From Candidatus Methylomirabilis sp. (GTDB lineage Bacteria; Oederibacteriota; PGYV01; DYJU01), in contig DYJU01000004.1 of assembly GCA_020722985.1 (NCBI GenBank), positions 1-58,213 on the forward strand: a DNA stretch of 58,213 bases, written 5' to 3'. Positions 37,111 through 46,961 of the stretch are shown one piece after another; position 1 is the stretch's first letter, and every line of letters begins with the position of its first letter. The translations under genes and the position numbers were made by a program. The notes beneath the pieces were generated by a model. The model worked only from the letters and a program-made list of their open reading frames with translations, was not told the DNA's origin and did no database searches.

Positions 37111-38730
37111 ATGCAGAATAAAGATTTTAATTATCAAAATATAAAGGAAGGAAGTATTGTAAAAGGTAAAATAATAAGAAAAGAACAGGGCAAAATCTAT
37201 GTTGATATTAATTATAAAACAGAAGGATTAATCCCGGATGAAGAAACAAAAAAATATGATTATTACGATAAAATAAACGAAGGCGAAGAAATAGAAGTTA
37301 TGGTGAGAAATTTAAAAACAGATGATGGGCTTGTTTTACTTTCAAAGATTATAGTTGATAAAAGAAATGTTTTTTTTAATATTAAAAAAGCATATAAAGA
37401 AAAATATTATATAAAAGGGAAAGTTATAAGATCTATAAAGGGCGGTTATATTGTGGATTTAGGCGCAAATATAACTGCGTTTTTGCCGATGTCGCATACA
37501 AAATTTTATAACGGAGATATTTTAAATAAAGAATTAAATTTTAAAATAATACAATTAGATGAAATGAGGAAAAATATTGTTATTTCATACAAGGATTATT
37601 TTATTGAAAAACAGAAAAAAGATCAGGAAGAAATAAAAAACCTATTTCCATTAAATGAAAAAATAAAGGTTTTAATAAAGGAAATAAAAGAGGATGGGAT
37701 AATTATTACAAAAGATAATAAAGAGGTTTTTATTTATAAATCTGAAATTTCATGGAATCCTTATAAAAAATTTAGTGAAAAATTTAAGGCTGGCGAAGAG
37801 ATAGAAACTTTTGTTATAAATAATTCTTCTGAGAAAATATTATTAAGCATAAAAAGATTAAAAGAAAATCCATATAAAAAATTTATTGAAATTCATAAGC
37901 AGGGAGAAAAATTAGATGTAAGAATTAAAGAAATTATGGAGGATAAAATAATAGTTGCCTTAACTGATGAGGTATATGGCATCATACCAAAAGAAGAAAT
38001 TTCATATCTTAAAAAGATAAATAATTTATCGGATTTATATAAAATTGATGAAGAAGTAAAGGCAGTCATTTTAAAATATGATGAAAAGACAAATACAATT
38101 TTTTTGAGTATAAAACGATGCTTTGAAAATCCATGGAATAAAATGGAAGAAAGATATCCTCCGGGCGCAAGAGTAATAGGGGTTGTTAAAAAAATTATTG
38201 AAGGGCAGGGAATTGAAGTGGAATTAGAAGAAAATATTGATGCTTTTGTAAATATCAAAGATGTATCTTGGTTTAATTTCAACAAAATTGAAGAGATTAT
38301 AAAAATTGGTGAAAAAAAAGAATTTAAGATACTTGAAATTAATAAAAATAAGTTTAAATTAATTTTGGGGTTAAAACAGTTATCTTTAAATCCATGGAAT
38401 AGTTTTTTAAATAAATATAAAGAGGGAATGTTAATTGATGTTAAGATACTGGATTTTGATAATGATGAGATTTTATGTCAGATAATAGAGGGGGTAAATG
38501 GTAAACTATCTTTAAAAACAAAAAATATTAATTTTAAAAAGGGAGATATAATAAAAGCAAAAATTATGAGAATTGATAAAGAAAATAAAAAAGTCTTTTT
38601 AATTTCACAGGAAATTGAAAAATCTGAAGAAAAAAAACAACTTGATGAATATATAAAAACACACGAACATTCTTTTAAAATGAATGACATTATAAATTTT
38701 GAAAACGTAAACAAAGAAGATAAAAAATGA
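37111..38730 (+). CDS. S1 RNA-binding repeat protein (ribosomal protein S1-like)
   Basis: This protein is about 540 residues long with six S1-like modules in tandem. They start roughly at EGSIVKGKIIRKEQG, KEKYYIKGKVIRSIKG, FPLNEKIKVLIKE, QGEKLDVRIKEIM, PPGARVIGVVKKI and EGMLIDVKILDF. Linkers of the S1 type (LSIKRLKENPYKKF, LSIKRCFENPWNKM, LGLKQLSLNPWNSF) recur. Modules 3 and 6 are divergent. It follows ispH as rpsA does in many genomes and probably acts as ribosomal protein S1. In-frame ATGs at 37090 and 37093 overlap ispH; I prefer 37111 just after the ispH stop, with GGAG 12 bases upstream. Confidence 0.85.
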   Translation: MQNKDFNYQNIKEGSIVKGKIIRKEQGKIYVDINYKTEGLIPDEETKKYDYYDKINEGEEIEVMVRNLKTDDGLVLLSKIIVDKRNVFFNIKKAYKEKYYIKGKVIRSIKGGYIVDLGANITAFLPMSHTKFYNGDILNKELNFKIIQLDEMRKNIVISYKDYFIEKQKKDQEEIKNLFPLNEKIKVLIKEIKEDGIIITKDNKEVFIYKSEISWNPYKKFSEKFKAGEEIETFVINNSSEKILLSIKRLKENPYKKFIEIHKQGEKLDVRIKEIMEDKIIVALTDEVYGIIPKEEISYLKKINNLSDLYKIDEEVKAVILKYDEKTNTIFLSIKRCFENPWNKMEERYPPGARVIGVVKKIIEGQGIEVELEENIDAFVNIKDVSWFNFNKIEEIIKIGEKKEFKILEINKNKFKLILGLKQLSLNPWNSFLNKYKEGMLIDVKILDFDNDEILCQIIEGVNGKLSLKTKNINFKKGDIIKAKIMRIDKENKKVFLISQEIEKSEEKKQLDEYIKTHEHSFKMNDIINFENVNKEDKK

Positions 38731-39371
38731 AAGAGATAAATATTCCTAAAACAACCATAAACAGGTTATCATTATATCTTAAATGTTTTATTGAACTATC
38801 GGAATCAAAAATTAATTTTATATCATCCAGTGAACTTGCAAATTTTATTGGATTAAATCCTGCTCAGGTTAGAAAGGATCTTTCTTATTTTGGAAAATTT
38901 GGCAGGCGGGGTCTTGGATATAATGTGGAAATTTTACGCCACAAAATATCAGAAATTTTAGGAACACAAAAATTATGGAAAGTTGCAATAATAGGAATAG
39001 GAAATTTAGGAAGAGCATTACTCACCTATGCTGGATTTAAGGATAGAGGATTTAAAATAGTTGCTGGTTTTGATAATGCACCAGATAAAATAGGCTGGGA
39101 AATAGATGGAATAAAAATATATAGTATTGAAGAATTGGAAAAAATAATAAAAAAAGAGAAAATAGAACTTATAATATTAACAACTCCTAAATCTGCTGTG
39201 CAGGAAATTATAAATAGACTGAAGAACATAAATGTTAAAGGTATTTTAAATTTTGCTGGAAAATATTTATTAGCCGATGAAAAATTAAAAATAAGAAATG
39301 TTGATATCTCACTTGAACTTGAACAGTTAACTTTTTTTATCAGCAATAGAAATTTTTATAAGCGGAGGTAA
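38727..39371 (+). CDS. rex: Redox-sensing transcriptional repressor Rex
   Basis: Rex senses the NADH/NAD+ ratio and represses fermentation and respiration genes. The 214-residue protein has the N-terminal winged helix with SSSELANFIGLNPAQVRKDLSYFGKFGRRGLGYNV. The Rossmann domain follows with IIGIGNLGRALLTYAGF and AGFDNAPDKIGWEIDG. It overlaps the S1 gene by four bases. A Rex regulator hints at an anaerobic or fermentative life style, in keeping with the cluster-bearing PurF. I did not find a convincing Rex operator in this window. Confidence 0.95.
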   Translation: MKEINIPKTTINRLSLYLKCFIELSESKINFISSSELANFIGLNPAQVRKDLSYFGKFGRRGLGYNVEILRHKISEILGTQKLWKVAIIGIGNLGRALLTYAGFKDRGFKIVAGFDNAPDKIGWEIDGIKIYSIEELEKIIKKEKIELIILTTPKSAVQEIINRLKNINVKGILNFAGKYLLADEKLKIRNVDISLELEQLTFFISNRNFYKRR

Positions 39372-39380
39372 AAAATTATA

Positions 39381-41291
39381 ATGCCAAAAATAATTTATAA
39401 AGAAAAGGAATATAAAGTAGAAAGTGGTAATTTTTTGGATTTTTTTAAAAATATTGGGGAAAAAATAGAAGACATTCTGATTGTGAAATTTAATGGAAAA
39501 CTTCTTGATTTAACTGCACAAATTTCAGAATCGGGTGAAATAGTGCCGGTTACTTTTGATAGTGAAGAAGGACGCGAGGTTTATTGGCATAGCACATCTC
39601 ATATCATGGCTGCTGCAGTAAAACGTTTATTTAAGGATGTTAAAGTTACAATAGGTCCTGCAATTTCAGAAGGTTTTTATTATGATTTTGATAGAGCAAC
39701 TCCATTTACAGAAGAAGACCTTTTAAAAATTGAAAAAGAAATGGAAAAAATAATAAAAGAAGGACATAAATTTGTCCGTGAAGAAATTGATATTGAAAAG
39801 GCAAAAGATATGTTTAAAAAGATGGGAGAAGATTATAAAATTGAAATTTTAAATGAGATAAAAGATAACAAAGTAAGTATCTATAAAACAGAAAATTTTA
39901 TTGACCTTTGCAGAGGTCCACATATTGATAATTCGGCAAAAGTAAAAAGTATAAAACTTTTGAAACTCGCAGGTGCATACTGGCGTGGTGATGAAAAAAA
40001 TAAAATGCTTCAAAGGATTTATGGTATTTCTTTTCCAGATAAAAAATTACTTGATGATTATTTAAAACGACTCGAAGAAGCCAGGCAACGCGATCATAGG
40101 AAATTAGGAAAAGAGTTAGATTTATTTTCAACCCATGATGAATTTGGACCCGGACTTATTTACTGGCATCCCAAAGGTGCAATTATAAGAAAAGAAATAG
40201 AGGATTTCTGGCGTGAGGAGCATTTAAAGAGAGGGTATGAGATTTTATATACGCCGCATGTTGCAAAGATAGACCTATGGCATAAATCAGGGCATACAAG
40301 TTTTTACAAAGAAAATATGTATCCGCCAATGCGGATGGATGAAATGGAATATCTTGTCAAACCTATGAATTGCCCTTTTCACATATTGATATATAAAACA
40401 AGTTTAAGAAGTTACAGAGAATTGCCTTTACGCTGGTGTGAATTAGGAACTGTTTACAGGTATGAAAAGTCAGGAGTTCTGCATGGTTTAATGCGAGTAA
40501 GGGGATTTACGCAGGATGATGCGCATATTTTTATGACAGAAGAACAGTTAGAGCAGGAAATAATAAATGTTATAGATATGATAACTTTTGTATTAAAAAC
40601 TTTTGGATTTTATGAATATGAAATTTTTTTAAGCACAAAACCAAAAGATTCAATAGGAGAAGCAAGGGTATGGGAACTCGCAGAAAATGCATTAAAGCAG
40701 GCATTAGCAAAGGCGGGTTTAAAGTATGACATAGACGAAGGTGGTGGAGCATTTTATGGACCAAAAATTGATATAAAAATAAAAGATGCATTAAACAGAA
40801 CATGGCAATGTTCAACAATCCAGGTTGATTTTAATATGCCGGAAAGATTTGATGTAAAATATATTGGCGAAGATGGTAAAGAACATAGAACTATAATGAT
40901 ACACAGGGCTTTACTCGGTTCTTTTGAGAGGTTTTTTGGAGTGTTGATAGAACATTACAAAGGAGCATTTCCTGTCTGGCTTTCTCCTATTCAGGTTTCA
41001 ATACTCACAATAACCGAAAGGGTAAAGGATTATGCAGAAAATATATTTAATAAATTAAAAGAAAAAAAGATAAGAATTATTTTAAATAACGCAAACGAAA
41101 CAATAGGCGCTAAAATAAGAAATTCAACTTTACAGAAAATTCCATTTATGTTAATAATAGGAGACAAAGAACAGCAAAAAAATGTAGTTTCTGTAAGAAA
41201 AAGAAGCGGTGAAGAACAAAAAGATGTAAATATTGATGATTTTTTTAATATGCTATTAAAAAAGATAGAACAAAAAGAATTAGATATATAG
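39381..41291 (+). CDS. thrS: Threonyl-tRNA synthetase
   Basis: A 636-residue class II synthetase with TGS domain (1-60), editing domain (HSTSHIMAAAVKRLF and the later CRGPHID), catalytic core and anticodon-binding domain. Motif 2 appears as YRYEKSGVLHGLMRVRGFTQDDAHIF, zinc ligand Cys in VKPMNCPFHI and motif 3 as MIHRALLGSFERFFGVLIEH. A GCGGAGG ribosome site precedes the start. The length and all domains are normal. Confidence 0.97.
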   Translation: MPKIIYKEKEYKVESGNFLDFFKNIGEKIEDILIVKFNGKLLDLTAQISESGEIVPVTFDSEEGREVYWHSTSHIMAAAVKRLFKDVKVTIGPAISEGFYYDFDRATPFTEEDLLKIEKEMEKIIKEGHKFVREEIDIEKAKDMFKKMGEDYKIEILNEIKDNKVSIYKTENFIDLCRGPHIDNSAKVKSIKLLKLAGAYWRGDEKNKMLQRIYGISFPDKKLLDDYLKRLEEARQRDHRKLGKELDLFSTHDEFGPGLIYWHPKGAIIRKEIEDFWREEHLKRGYEILYTPHVAKIDLWHKSGHTSFYKENMYPPMRMDEMEYLVKPMNCPFHILIYKTSLRSYRELPLRWCELGTVYRYEKSGVLHGLMRVRGFTQDDAHIFMTEEQLEQEIINVIDMITFVLKTFGFYEYEIFLSTKPKDSIGEARVWELAENALKQALAKAGLKYDIDEGGGAFYGPKIDIKIKDALNRTWQCSTIQVDFNMPERFDVKYIGEDGKEHRTIMIHRALLGSFERFFGVLIEHYKGAFPVWLSPIQVSILTITERVKDYAENIFNKLKEKKIRIILNNANETIGAKIRNSTLQKIPFMLIIGDKEQQKNVVSVRKRSGEEQKDVNIDDFFNMLLKKIEQKELDI

Positions 41292-41294
41292 ATT

Positions 41295-42653
41295 ATGAAG
41301 AGAAATACAGAATTTGTCTGTAGTAATTGTGGTTATTCTTCCTCTAAGTGGCTCGGGAAATGTCCTTCCTGCGGTCAGTTTAATACATTTTATGAGGAAG
41401 AGATTATAGAAAAAAAAGAAGTAAGTTCATATAGAAAGTTTGAAGAAAGTAAGATAAGTTCTTTGACAGATATAGAAATAAATAAAGAGCAAAGATTAAT
41501 AACAGGGATAGAAGAATTTGATAGAGTTTTAGGCGGAGGAATTGTAAAAGGTTCTCTTATACTTATGGGTGGAGAACCAGGAGCTGGAAAATCAACTCTT
41601 GCTTTGACTGTGGCTGGTAAAATTGCAAAAAACGATAAAAAAGTACTTTATATTTCGGCAGAAGAATCAGATGCTCAGATAAAATTACGGGCAGATAGAT
41701 TGGATATAAATTCAAAGAATTTATTTTTAATAATTGAGACAGGTGTTGAAAAGATAGTTAATATTATAGAAAAAGAAAACCCGGAACTCGTTATAATTGA
41801 TTCTATTCAAACTGTTTATAAAGAAACAATAGATTCTTATGCCGGATCCGTAAATCAGGTAAGAGAAAGTTGTGCTCAGATATTATATACAGCTAAAAGG
41901 TTAAATATACCAATTCTTATAATTGGACACATAACAAAAGAAGGTATGATAGCAGGACCAAAGATATTAGAACATATGGTTGATGCGGTTCTTTATTTTG
42001 AGGCGGAAAAATATTACCAATTTAAAATACTGCGATCTGTTAAAAATCGTTTTGGTTCAGTAAATGAAATAGGAATTTTTGAGATGACATCTTCTGGACT
42101 TTTAGAGATTAAAAGTCCTTCTAAAATATTCCTTGACAACCTTCAAAAGGAAAAAGCCGGAAGTGGTATAGTGACAGTAATGGAAGGAACAAGACCACTT
42201 TTGTTAGAAATCCAGGCGTTAACATCTCGCAGAAATTTTGGCGTTCCGCAAAGAACTGTGATAGGGGTAGATTATAACAGATTTTTAATAATAATTGCTA
42301 TTTTAGAAAGGAAATTAAACCTGCATCTTGAGAATCAGGATGTTTTTGTAAATGTTTCAGGCGGAATAAGGATATTTGAAACAGCCGCAGATTTAGGCAT
42401 TGCTGCTGCCATATACTCAAGTTTTAAAAATATAAAAATACCAACCAACCTGATTTTCATTGGGGAATTAGGGCTTGATGGTGAAATAAGACCGGTGAAT
42501 TTTATGGAAGCAAGAATTTCAGAGGCTGAAAAATTAGGATTTGAAAGATGTGTTATTCCTGAAAGGGTTAAAACAGGAAACACAAAACTGGATATAATAA
42601 AGATAAAAAATATAATTGATATTTTAAATATAATAAAGAAAGGAGGTGAATGA
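41295..42653 (+). CDS. radA: DNA repair/recombination protein RadA (Sms)
   Basis: RadA is a RecA-like ATPase that drives branch migration during recombination. The 452-residue protein has the N-terminal zinc finger CSNCGYSSSKWLGKCPSCGQF, Walker A GGEPGAGKSTL, the RadA-specific KNRFGSVNEIG motif and a C-terminal Lon-like domain (VNVSGGIRIFETAADLGIAAA, IGELGLDGEIRPV). It lies directly after thrS, and its end overlaps the next gene's upstream start. Confidence 0.96.
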   Translation: MKRNTEFVCSNCGYSSSKWLGKCPSCGQFNTFYEEEIIEKKEVSSYRKFEESKISSLTDIEINKEQRLITGIEEFDRVLGGGIVKGSLILMGGEPGAGKSTLALTVAGKIAKNDKKVLYISAEESDAQIKLRADRLDINSKNLFLIIETGVEKIVNIIEKENPELVIIDSIQTVYKETIDSYAGSVNQVRESCAQILYTAKRLNIPILIIGHITKEGMIAGPKILEHMVDAVLYFEAEKYYQFKILRSVKNRFGSVNEIGIFEMTSSGLLEIKSPSKIFLDNLQKEKAGSGIVTVMEGTRPLLLEIQALTSRRNFGVPQRTVIGVDYNRFLIIIAILERKLNLHLENQDVFVNVSGGIRIFETAADLGIAAAIYSSFKNIKIPTNLIFIGELGLDGEIRPVNFMEARISEAEKLGFERCVIPERVKTGNTKLDIIKIKNIIDILNIIKKGGE

Positions 42654-42655
42654 AA

Positions 42656-43360
42656 ATGCAGGAAAAATATATTTATTTACTTTCGGGTGCTCTGGTTCCT
42701 TTTATAATTGTTATTATTCAATTTATAATTTATAAAGGAAAAAAAGATAAAAAAAATTCATCACCTAAGGTTCTTGATACAAGTGCAATTATAGACGGAA
42801 GAATAGCAGATATATGCGAGTGCGGGTTTATGGAAGGAGAAATTATCCTGCCGCGTTTTATTTTGCAAGAACTTCAACATATAGCGGATTCGGGGGATAA
42901 TTTAAAAAGAAATAAAGGTAGAAGAGGGCTTGATGCTATTAATGCAATAAAAAAATGTCCGGATGTTGAGGTAAAAATAGTTGATAAAGATTATCCTGAT
43001 ATAAAACAGGTTGATGAAAAATTAGTTGCGCTTGCAAAAGATTTAAAAGCAAAGATAATCACAAATGATTATAATCTCAATAAAGTTGCTGAAATTCAGA
43101 ATGTAAAAGTTCTTAATATTAATGATTTATCCAATGCAATAAAACCTATATTTTTGCCTGGTGAAAGGATAAACATAAAAATAATGAAAGAAGGCAAAGA
43201 AAAAGATCAGGGTGTTGCATATTTAAATGACGGCACTATGATAGTGGTTGATAACGCCAGAAGATATATAGGAAGAAGAATAGAAGCGGTAGTTACCAAT
43301 GTTTTACAGACAGATGCGGGAAGATTAATATTTGCAAAGGTTGAAGTGAATCGTAAATGA
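42656..43360 (+). CDS. PIN-TRAM membrane-anchored ribonuclease-like protein (YacL type)
   Basis: A protein of about 234 residues. An N-terminal span (YIYLLSGALVPFIIVIIQFII) precedes a PIN nuclease domain, KVLDTSAIIDGRIADI to KIITNDYNLNKVAEI, with four acidic positions. A C-terminal TRAM domain follows, KDQGVAYLNDGTMIVVDNARRYIGRRIEAVV. Related YacL proteins have four membrane spans; this one has a single span. GGAGGTG at 42642-42648 is well placed for ATG 42656, while ATG 42650 is too close. The order radA-yacL-ispD-ispF-cysS is widely conserved. Confidence 0.85.
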   Translation: MQEKYIYLLSGALVPFIIVIIQFIIYKGKKDKKNSSPKVLDTSAIIDGRIADICECGFMEGEIILPRFILQELQHIADSGDNLKRNKGRRGLDAINAIKKCPDVEVKIVDKDYPDIKQVDEKLVALAKDLKAKIITNDYNLNKVAEIQNVKVLNINDLSNAIKPIFLPGERINIKIMKEGKEKDQGVAYLNDGTMIVVDNARRYIGRRIEAVVTNVLQTDAGRLIFAKVEVNRK

Positions 43361-44043
43361 AAAATGTTGCAATAATTGTAGCTGCTGGAAAAGGAAAAAG
43401 ATTTAAAAGTAAATTGCCCAAACAGTATTTAAAAATTAATGGCATGGAAGTTATAGCCCATGCCATTAAAAATTTTGAATTAGCCGATGATATAGATGCT
43501 ATACTTTTAGTTGTTGAGAAAAGATATATTGATACTGTAAAAAATAAAATAGTAAAAAAATATGGTTTTAAAAAAGTAATTGATGTCCTTTCTGGTGGCA
43601 AAGAAAGATACGATTCTGTTTACAACGCAATAAGTCTTTTAAAAAAGTATAACCCTGTAAATATTTTTATTCATGACGGTGCGAGGCCTTTTTTTGATAG
43701 AAATTTGATAAAAAAAATAAAAGATGAATTAAAAAATTATTATGCCTGTATACCAGTAAAAAAAATTGCCTCTACCGTAAAGCACATAAAAGGTAATTTT
43801 ATTGAAAAAACAGAAGATAGAAATTTTTTAAGAATCGCACATACACCGCAGGGGTTTAATTTTAAAAAATTTATAGAATTTTATGATAAAAAAGTTATAA
43901 AAAAAATAAAACCAACCGATGATGCTGTTTTGTTTGAAAAAAAAGGTTTAAAGGTAAAAATGATAGAAGACGAAAAAATGAATATAAAAATAACAACGAA
44001 AGAAGATTTTAAAATTTTAAAGAAAATAGTTAAAAGGAGTTAA
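43357..44043 (+). CDS. ispD: 2-C-methyl-D-erythritol 4-phosphate cytidylyltransferase
   Basis: The third step of the MEP pathway, adding CMP to methylerythritol phosphate. The 228-residue nucleotidyltransferase has IIVAAGKGKRFKSKLPKQYLKINGMEVI, FIHDGARPFFDRNLI, RIAHTPQGFNF and TDDAVLFEKKGLKVKMIE. It overlaps the PIN/TRAM gene by four bases and is followed two bases later by ispF. Confidence 0.95.
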   Translation: MKNVAIIVAAGKGKRFKSKLPKQYLKINGMEVIAHAIKNFELADDIDAILLVVEKRYIDTVKNKIVKKYGFKKVIDVLSGGKERYDSVYNAISLLKKYNPVNIFIHDGARPFFDRNLIKKIKDELKNYYACIPVKKIASTVKHIKGNFIEKTEDRNFLRIAHTPQGFNFKKFIEFYDKKVIKKIKPTDDAVLFEKKGLKVKMIEDEKMNIKITTKEDFKILKKIVKRS

Positions 44044-44045
44044 AA

Positions 44046-44522
44046 ATGAGAGTGGGAATAGGATATGATGTTCATAGATTGATAAGGGGAAGGCGACTTT
44101 TTTTAGGTGGATTGGAATTTGAAAATTCCGAGTTTGGTTTAGATGGACATTCGGATGCTGATGTGCTTTTACATGCGGTAATGGATGCAATGCTTGGTGC
44201 TGCGGGTTTGCGTGATATTGGTTTTTACTTCCCCAATACCGATGAAAAATACAGAAATATAAGAAGCACAGAACTTTTAAAAAGAGTGAATGAAATGATA
44301 AATAAAGAAGGATACAAAATTAATAACATTGACGTTATCATTGTTGCTGAATATCCGCATATGTCTCCATATATAGAAAAAATAAGGCAAATTATTTCTG
44401 AAATTCTTAATATTAATATAACCCAGGTTGCAATAAAGGCAACCACAGAAGAAGGACTTGGATTCATCGGAGCAAAAGAAGGTATAGCTGTATATTCTAC
44501 TGTTACTCTTATGGAAAAATAA
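44046..44522 (+). CDS. ispF: 2-C-methyl-D-erythritol 2,4-cyclodiphosphate synthase
   Basis: The fifth MEP pathway enzyme, a trimeric zinc protein of 158 residues. The metal site DVH is in GIGYDVHRLIRG and the second His in LLHAVMDAMLGAAGLRDIG. FPNTDEKYRNIRSTELL and the C-terminal KATTEEGLGFIGAKEGIAV are family hallmarks. It sits between ispD and cysS in one operon. Together with ispH upstream this shows the bacterium uses the MEP route. Confidence 0.97.
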   Translation: MRVGIGYDVHRLIRGRRLFLGGLEFENSEFGLDGHSDADVLLHAVMDAMLGAAGLRDIGFYFPNTDEKYRNIRSTELLKRVNEMINKEGYKINNIDVIIVAEYPHMSPYIEKIRQIISEILNINITQVAIKATTEEGLGFIGAKEGIAVYSTVTLMEK

Positions 44523-44525
44523 CAA

Positions 44526-45905
44526 ATGAAAATATATAATACATTAACAGGTAAAAAAGAAGAATTTGTTCCAATAAATGATGGTAAAGTTACAATGTAT
44601 GTATGTGGACCTACTGTATATAACTATTTTCACATAGGCAATGCAAGGCCTTTTATTGTTTTTGATACTTTCAGAAATTATTTAAAATATAAAGGTTTTG
44701 AAGTTATCTATGTTCAGAATATAACAGATGTTGATGATAAAATAATAAATAAAGCAAAAGAAAAAAATACAACTTTTGAAAAAGTAGCAGAAAAATATAC
44801 AAAGGCATATTTTGATGACATAGAAAAATTAAAAATAGAAAAACCAGATAAAAGTCCAAAAGCAACAGAAGAAATAAAAGAAATGATAGAATTGATAAGA
44901 GTTTTGCTTGAAAAAGGGTATGCTTATATAATAAAAGATGGAGTTTATTTTAGTGTTGAAAAATTTACAGATTACGGAAAACTTTCTAATAAAAAAATAG
45001 ATGAATTAAGAGAGGGTGCCCGGGTTGAAATAAATGACCAGAAAAAAAATCCGCTGGATTTTGCTTTGTGGAAATTTGCAAAAGAAGGAGAACCATACTG
45101 GGAATCACCCTGGGGAAAAGGAAGACCCGGCTGGCATATAGAATGTTCTGTTATGTCAAAAAAGTATACAGGAGCAGATACAATTGATATTCACGCAGGC
45201 GGTATTGATCTTACATTTCCACATCATGAAAATGAAATCGCACAGTCAGAAGCAGCATCGGGAAAAAAATTTGTGAATTACTGGATGCATAATGGTTATG
45301 TGAATATTAAAGGTGAAAAGATGTCAAAATCAATTGGCAATATAATTTTAGCAAGAGAAGTAACTGAAAAATATTCGGCAGAAGTCATAAGGATGTTTAT
45401 TTTATCCGCTCATTACAGAAGTCCGCTTGATTTTACGTGGGAAAATATAGAAAAGATAAAACAGGCATTTAAAGATATATATTATACTTTGCAGATTCTA
45501 AAGCAGGTAGAAAAACCAGATGTTAAAATAACCATAGAAGAAAGTTCATATCTTAAGAATTTTATTGATGCTCTGGATGATGATTTTAATACGCCGGAAG
45601 CTCTTGCTATTATTTTTAATATTATAAAACTTGTAAAAGAACAGATAAAGAAAGAATTTACTAATGAAATTGTTTATTCACTTGCTATTATAGAAAAAAA
45701 TATTATTGAAATGTGTAAAATTTTAAAAATACTTCCTGAAATAAAAAAACCTGATGAAAAGATCATAAAACTTATGGATGAAAGAAATATATTAAGAAAA
45801 GAAAAAAAATTTATTGAGGCGGATAAAATAAAAGAAGAAATTAAAAAAGCAGGTTATATTTTAGAAGATACCAAAACCAGATCATTTTTAATACATGAAT
45901 TATAA
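44526..45905 (+). CDS. cysS: Cysteinyl-tRNA synthetase
   Basis: A 459-residue class I synthetase. Zinc-binding cysteine and HIGH region are in MYVCGPTVYNYFHIGNARPF, and further zinc ligands in WHIECSVMS and LTFPHHENEIAQSE. KMSKS is in GEKMSKSIGNIILA. The C-terminal helical domain is complete. It starts three bases after ispF and is followed eight bases later by rlmB, without the mini-RNase III gene (mrnC) found between them in Firmicutes. Confidence 0.97.
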   Translation: MKIYNTLTGKKEEFVPINDGKVTMYVCGPTVYNYFHIGNARPFIVFDTFRNYLKYKGFEVIYVQNITDVDDKIINKAKEKNTTFEKVAEKYTKAYFDDIEKLKIEKPDKSPKATEEIKEMIELIRVLLEKGYAYIIKDGVYFSVEKFTDYGKLSNKKIDELREGARVEINDQKKNPLDFALWKFAKEGEPYWESPWGKGRPGWHIECSVMSKKYTGADTIDIHAGGIDLTFPHHENEIAQSEAASGKKFVNYWMHNGYVNIKGEKMSKSIGNIILAREVTEKYSAEVIRMFILSAHYRSPLDFTWENIEKIKQAFKDIYYTLQILKQVEKPDVKITIEESSYLKNFIDALDDDFNTPEALAIIFNIIKLVKEQIKKEFTNEIVYSLAIIEKNIIEMCKILKILPEIKKPDEKIIKLMDERNILRKEKKFIEADKIKEEIKKAGYILEDTKTRSFLIHEL

Positions 45906-45913
45906 GGATTTTT

Positions 45914-46639
45914 ATGATTGTATATGGCAGGCAGGTAATAAGAGAAATTTTAAAAAACAACAAAAAAAATATAAAAAAAATATATGTTATTAAAAATAGT
46001 AAAAATATTGATGATATCTTCATATTAGCAAAGTCCCAAAAAATTTTTATAGAATTTAAAGAAAGAAAAGAAATAAGAGAATTAACAAAAACAGATAATA
46101 ATCAGGGTATTGCTGCAGAAGTGGAAGATATAAAAATTTTAAATTTAGATGAATTTTTAGAAAAAAATAGAAATAAAGACCATGTTATCGTTTGTATGCT
46201 TGATGAGATAGAAGATCCGCATAATATTGGAGCAATAATAAGGAGTTGCGAAATTTTTGGTGTTTGTGGTATAATTTTGCCTTCTAAAAGATGCGCACCT
46301 GTAAATGAAACGGTTTATAAAGTAAGTAGTGGTGCCATAGAATATATTGACATAATAGAAGTAAATAATTTAAACAATGCTATTTATAAATTAAAAGAAG
46401 AAAATTTTTGGATATATGGATTTGATATAAATGGTTCTGAACTCCTTGAAAACATGCAATTTGATAAAAAGAGTGTATTGGTTTTTGGAAATGAAGGAAG
46501 AGGATTGAGAAAACTAGTAAAGCAAAATTGCGATTTTCTTGTGAAAATAAGGCAAAAAGGAAAAATTGGTTCATTGAATGTTTCAAATGCAGCCGCAATT
46601 GTATTTTATGAAGTTATGAAAAAAATTGAAAAAATTTGA
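45914..46639 (+). CDS. rlmB: SpoU/TrmH-family RNA 2'-O-methyltransferase (RlmB-like)
   Basis: A 241-residue SPOUT methyltransferase. The N-terminal substrate-binding domain starts VYGRQVIREILK. The knotted catalytic domain has LDEIEDPHNIGAIIRSCEIFGV (motif 1), VFGNEGRGLRKL (motif 2) and IGSLNVSNAAAIVFYEV (motif 3). RlmB methylates G2251 of 23S rRNA in E. coli; the exact nucleotide target here is inferred. It is the last gene of the thrS-to-rlmB run, before the tRNA cluster. Confidence 0.9.
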   Translation: MIVYGRQVIREILKNNKKNIKKIYVIKNSKNIDDIFILAKSQKIFIEFKERKEIRELTKTDNNQGIAAEVEDIKILNLDEFLEKNRNKDHVIVCMLDEIEDPHNIGAIIRSCEIFGVCGIILPSKRCAPVNETVYKVSSGAIEYIDIIEVNNLNNAIYKLKEENFWIYGFDINGSELLENMQFDKKSVLVFGNEGRGLRKLVKQNCDFLVKIRQKGKIGSLNVSNAAAIVFYEVMKKIEKI

Positions 46640-46672
46640 AAAATTTATTATAATATTTAAACAAATTGCTTT

Positions 46673-46700
46673 TTGACAGAAAGAGAGAAAAATTTTAAAT
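46673..46700 (+). promoter_or_regulatory. Sigma-70 promoter for the tRNA cluster
   Basis: An exact TTGACA (46673-46678) and TTAAAT (46695-46700) are 16 bases apart, immediately upstream of tRNA-Tyr. Confidence 0.5.
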
Positions 46701-46706
46701 ATAGGT

Positions 46707-46792
46707 GGGGAGATTCCAGAGCGGCCAAATGGGGCAGACTGTAAATCTGTTGGCTTATGCCTTCGATGGTTCAAATCCATCTCTCCCCACCA
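46707..46792 (+). tRNA. tRNA-Tyr (GTA)
   Basis: The acceptor GGGGAGA pairs with TCTCCCC. The anticodon stem-loop CAGACTGTAAATCTG carries GTA. There is a long variable arm as in bacterial tRNA-Tyr, T arm GATGGTTCAAATCCATC, discriminator A and an encoded CCA. Confidence 0.95.
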
Positions 46793-46886
46793 AAATTTTG
46801 GAGAAAGTTAATAGGGAAAGAAAATTGAGATTGAGAAAAGATAACACAAGACAGAGGTCAAAACATTATTATATATTATATGTCGG

Positions 46887-46961
46887 GCTGGCGTAGCTCA
46901 GTGGTGGAGCTTCCGCCTTGTAAGCGGATGGTCGGTGGTTCGAATCCACTCGCCAGCTCCA
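46887..46961 (+). tRNA. tRNA-Thr (TGT)
   Basis: The acceptor GCTGGCG pairs with CGCCAGC. The D arm is GCTCAGTGGTGGAGC and the anticodon loop CTTGTAA carries TGT. The T arm GGTGGTTCGAATCCACT is followed by discriminator T and an encoded CCA. Confidence 0.95.
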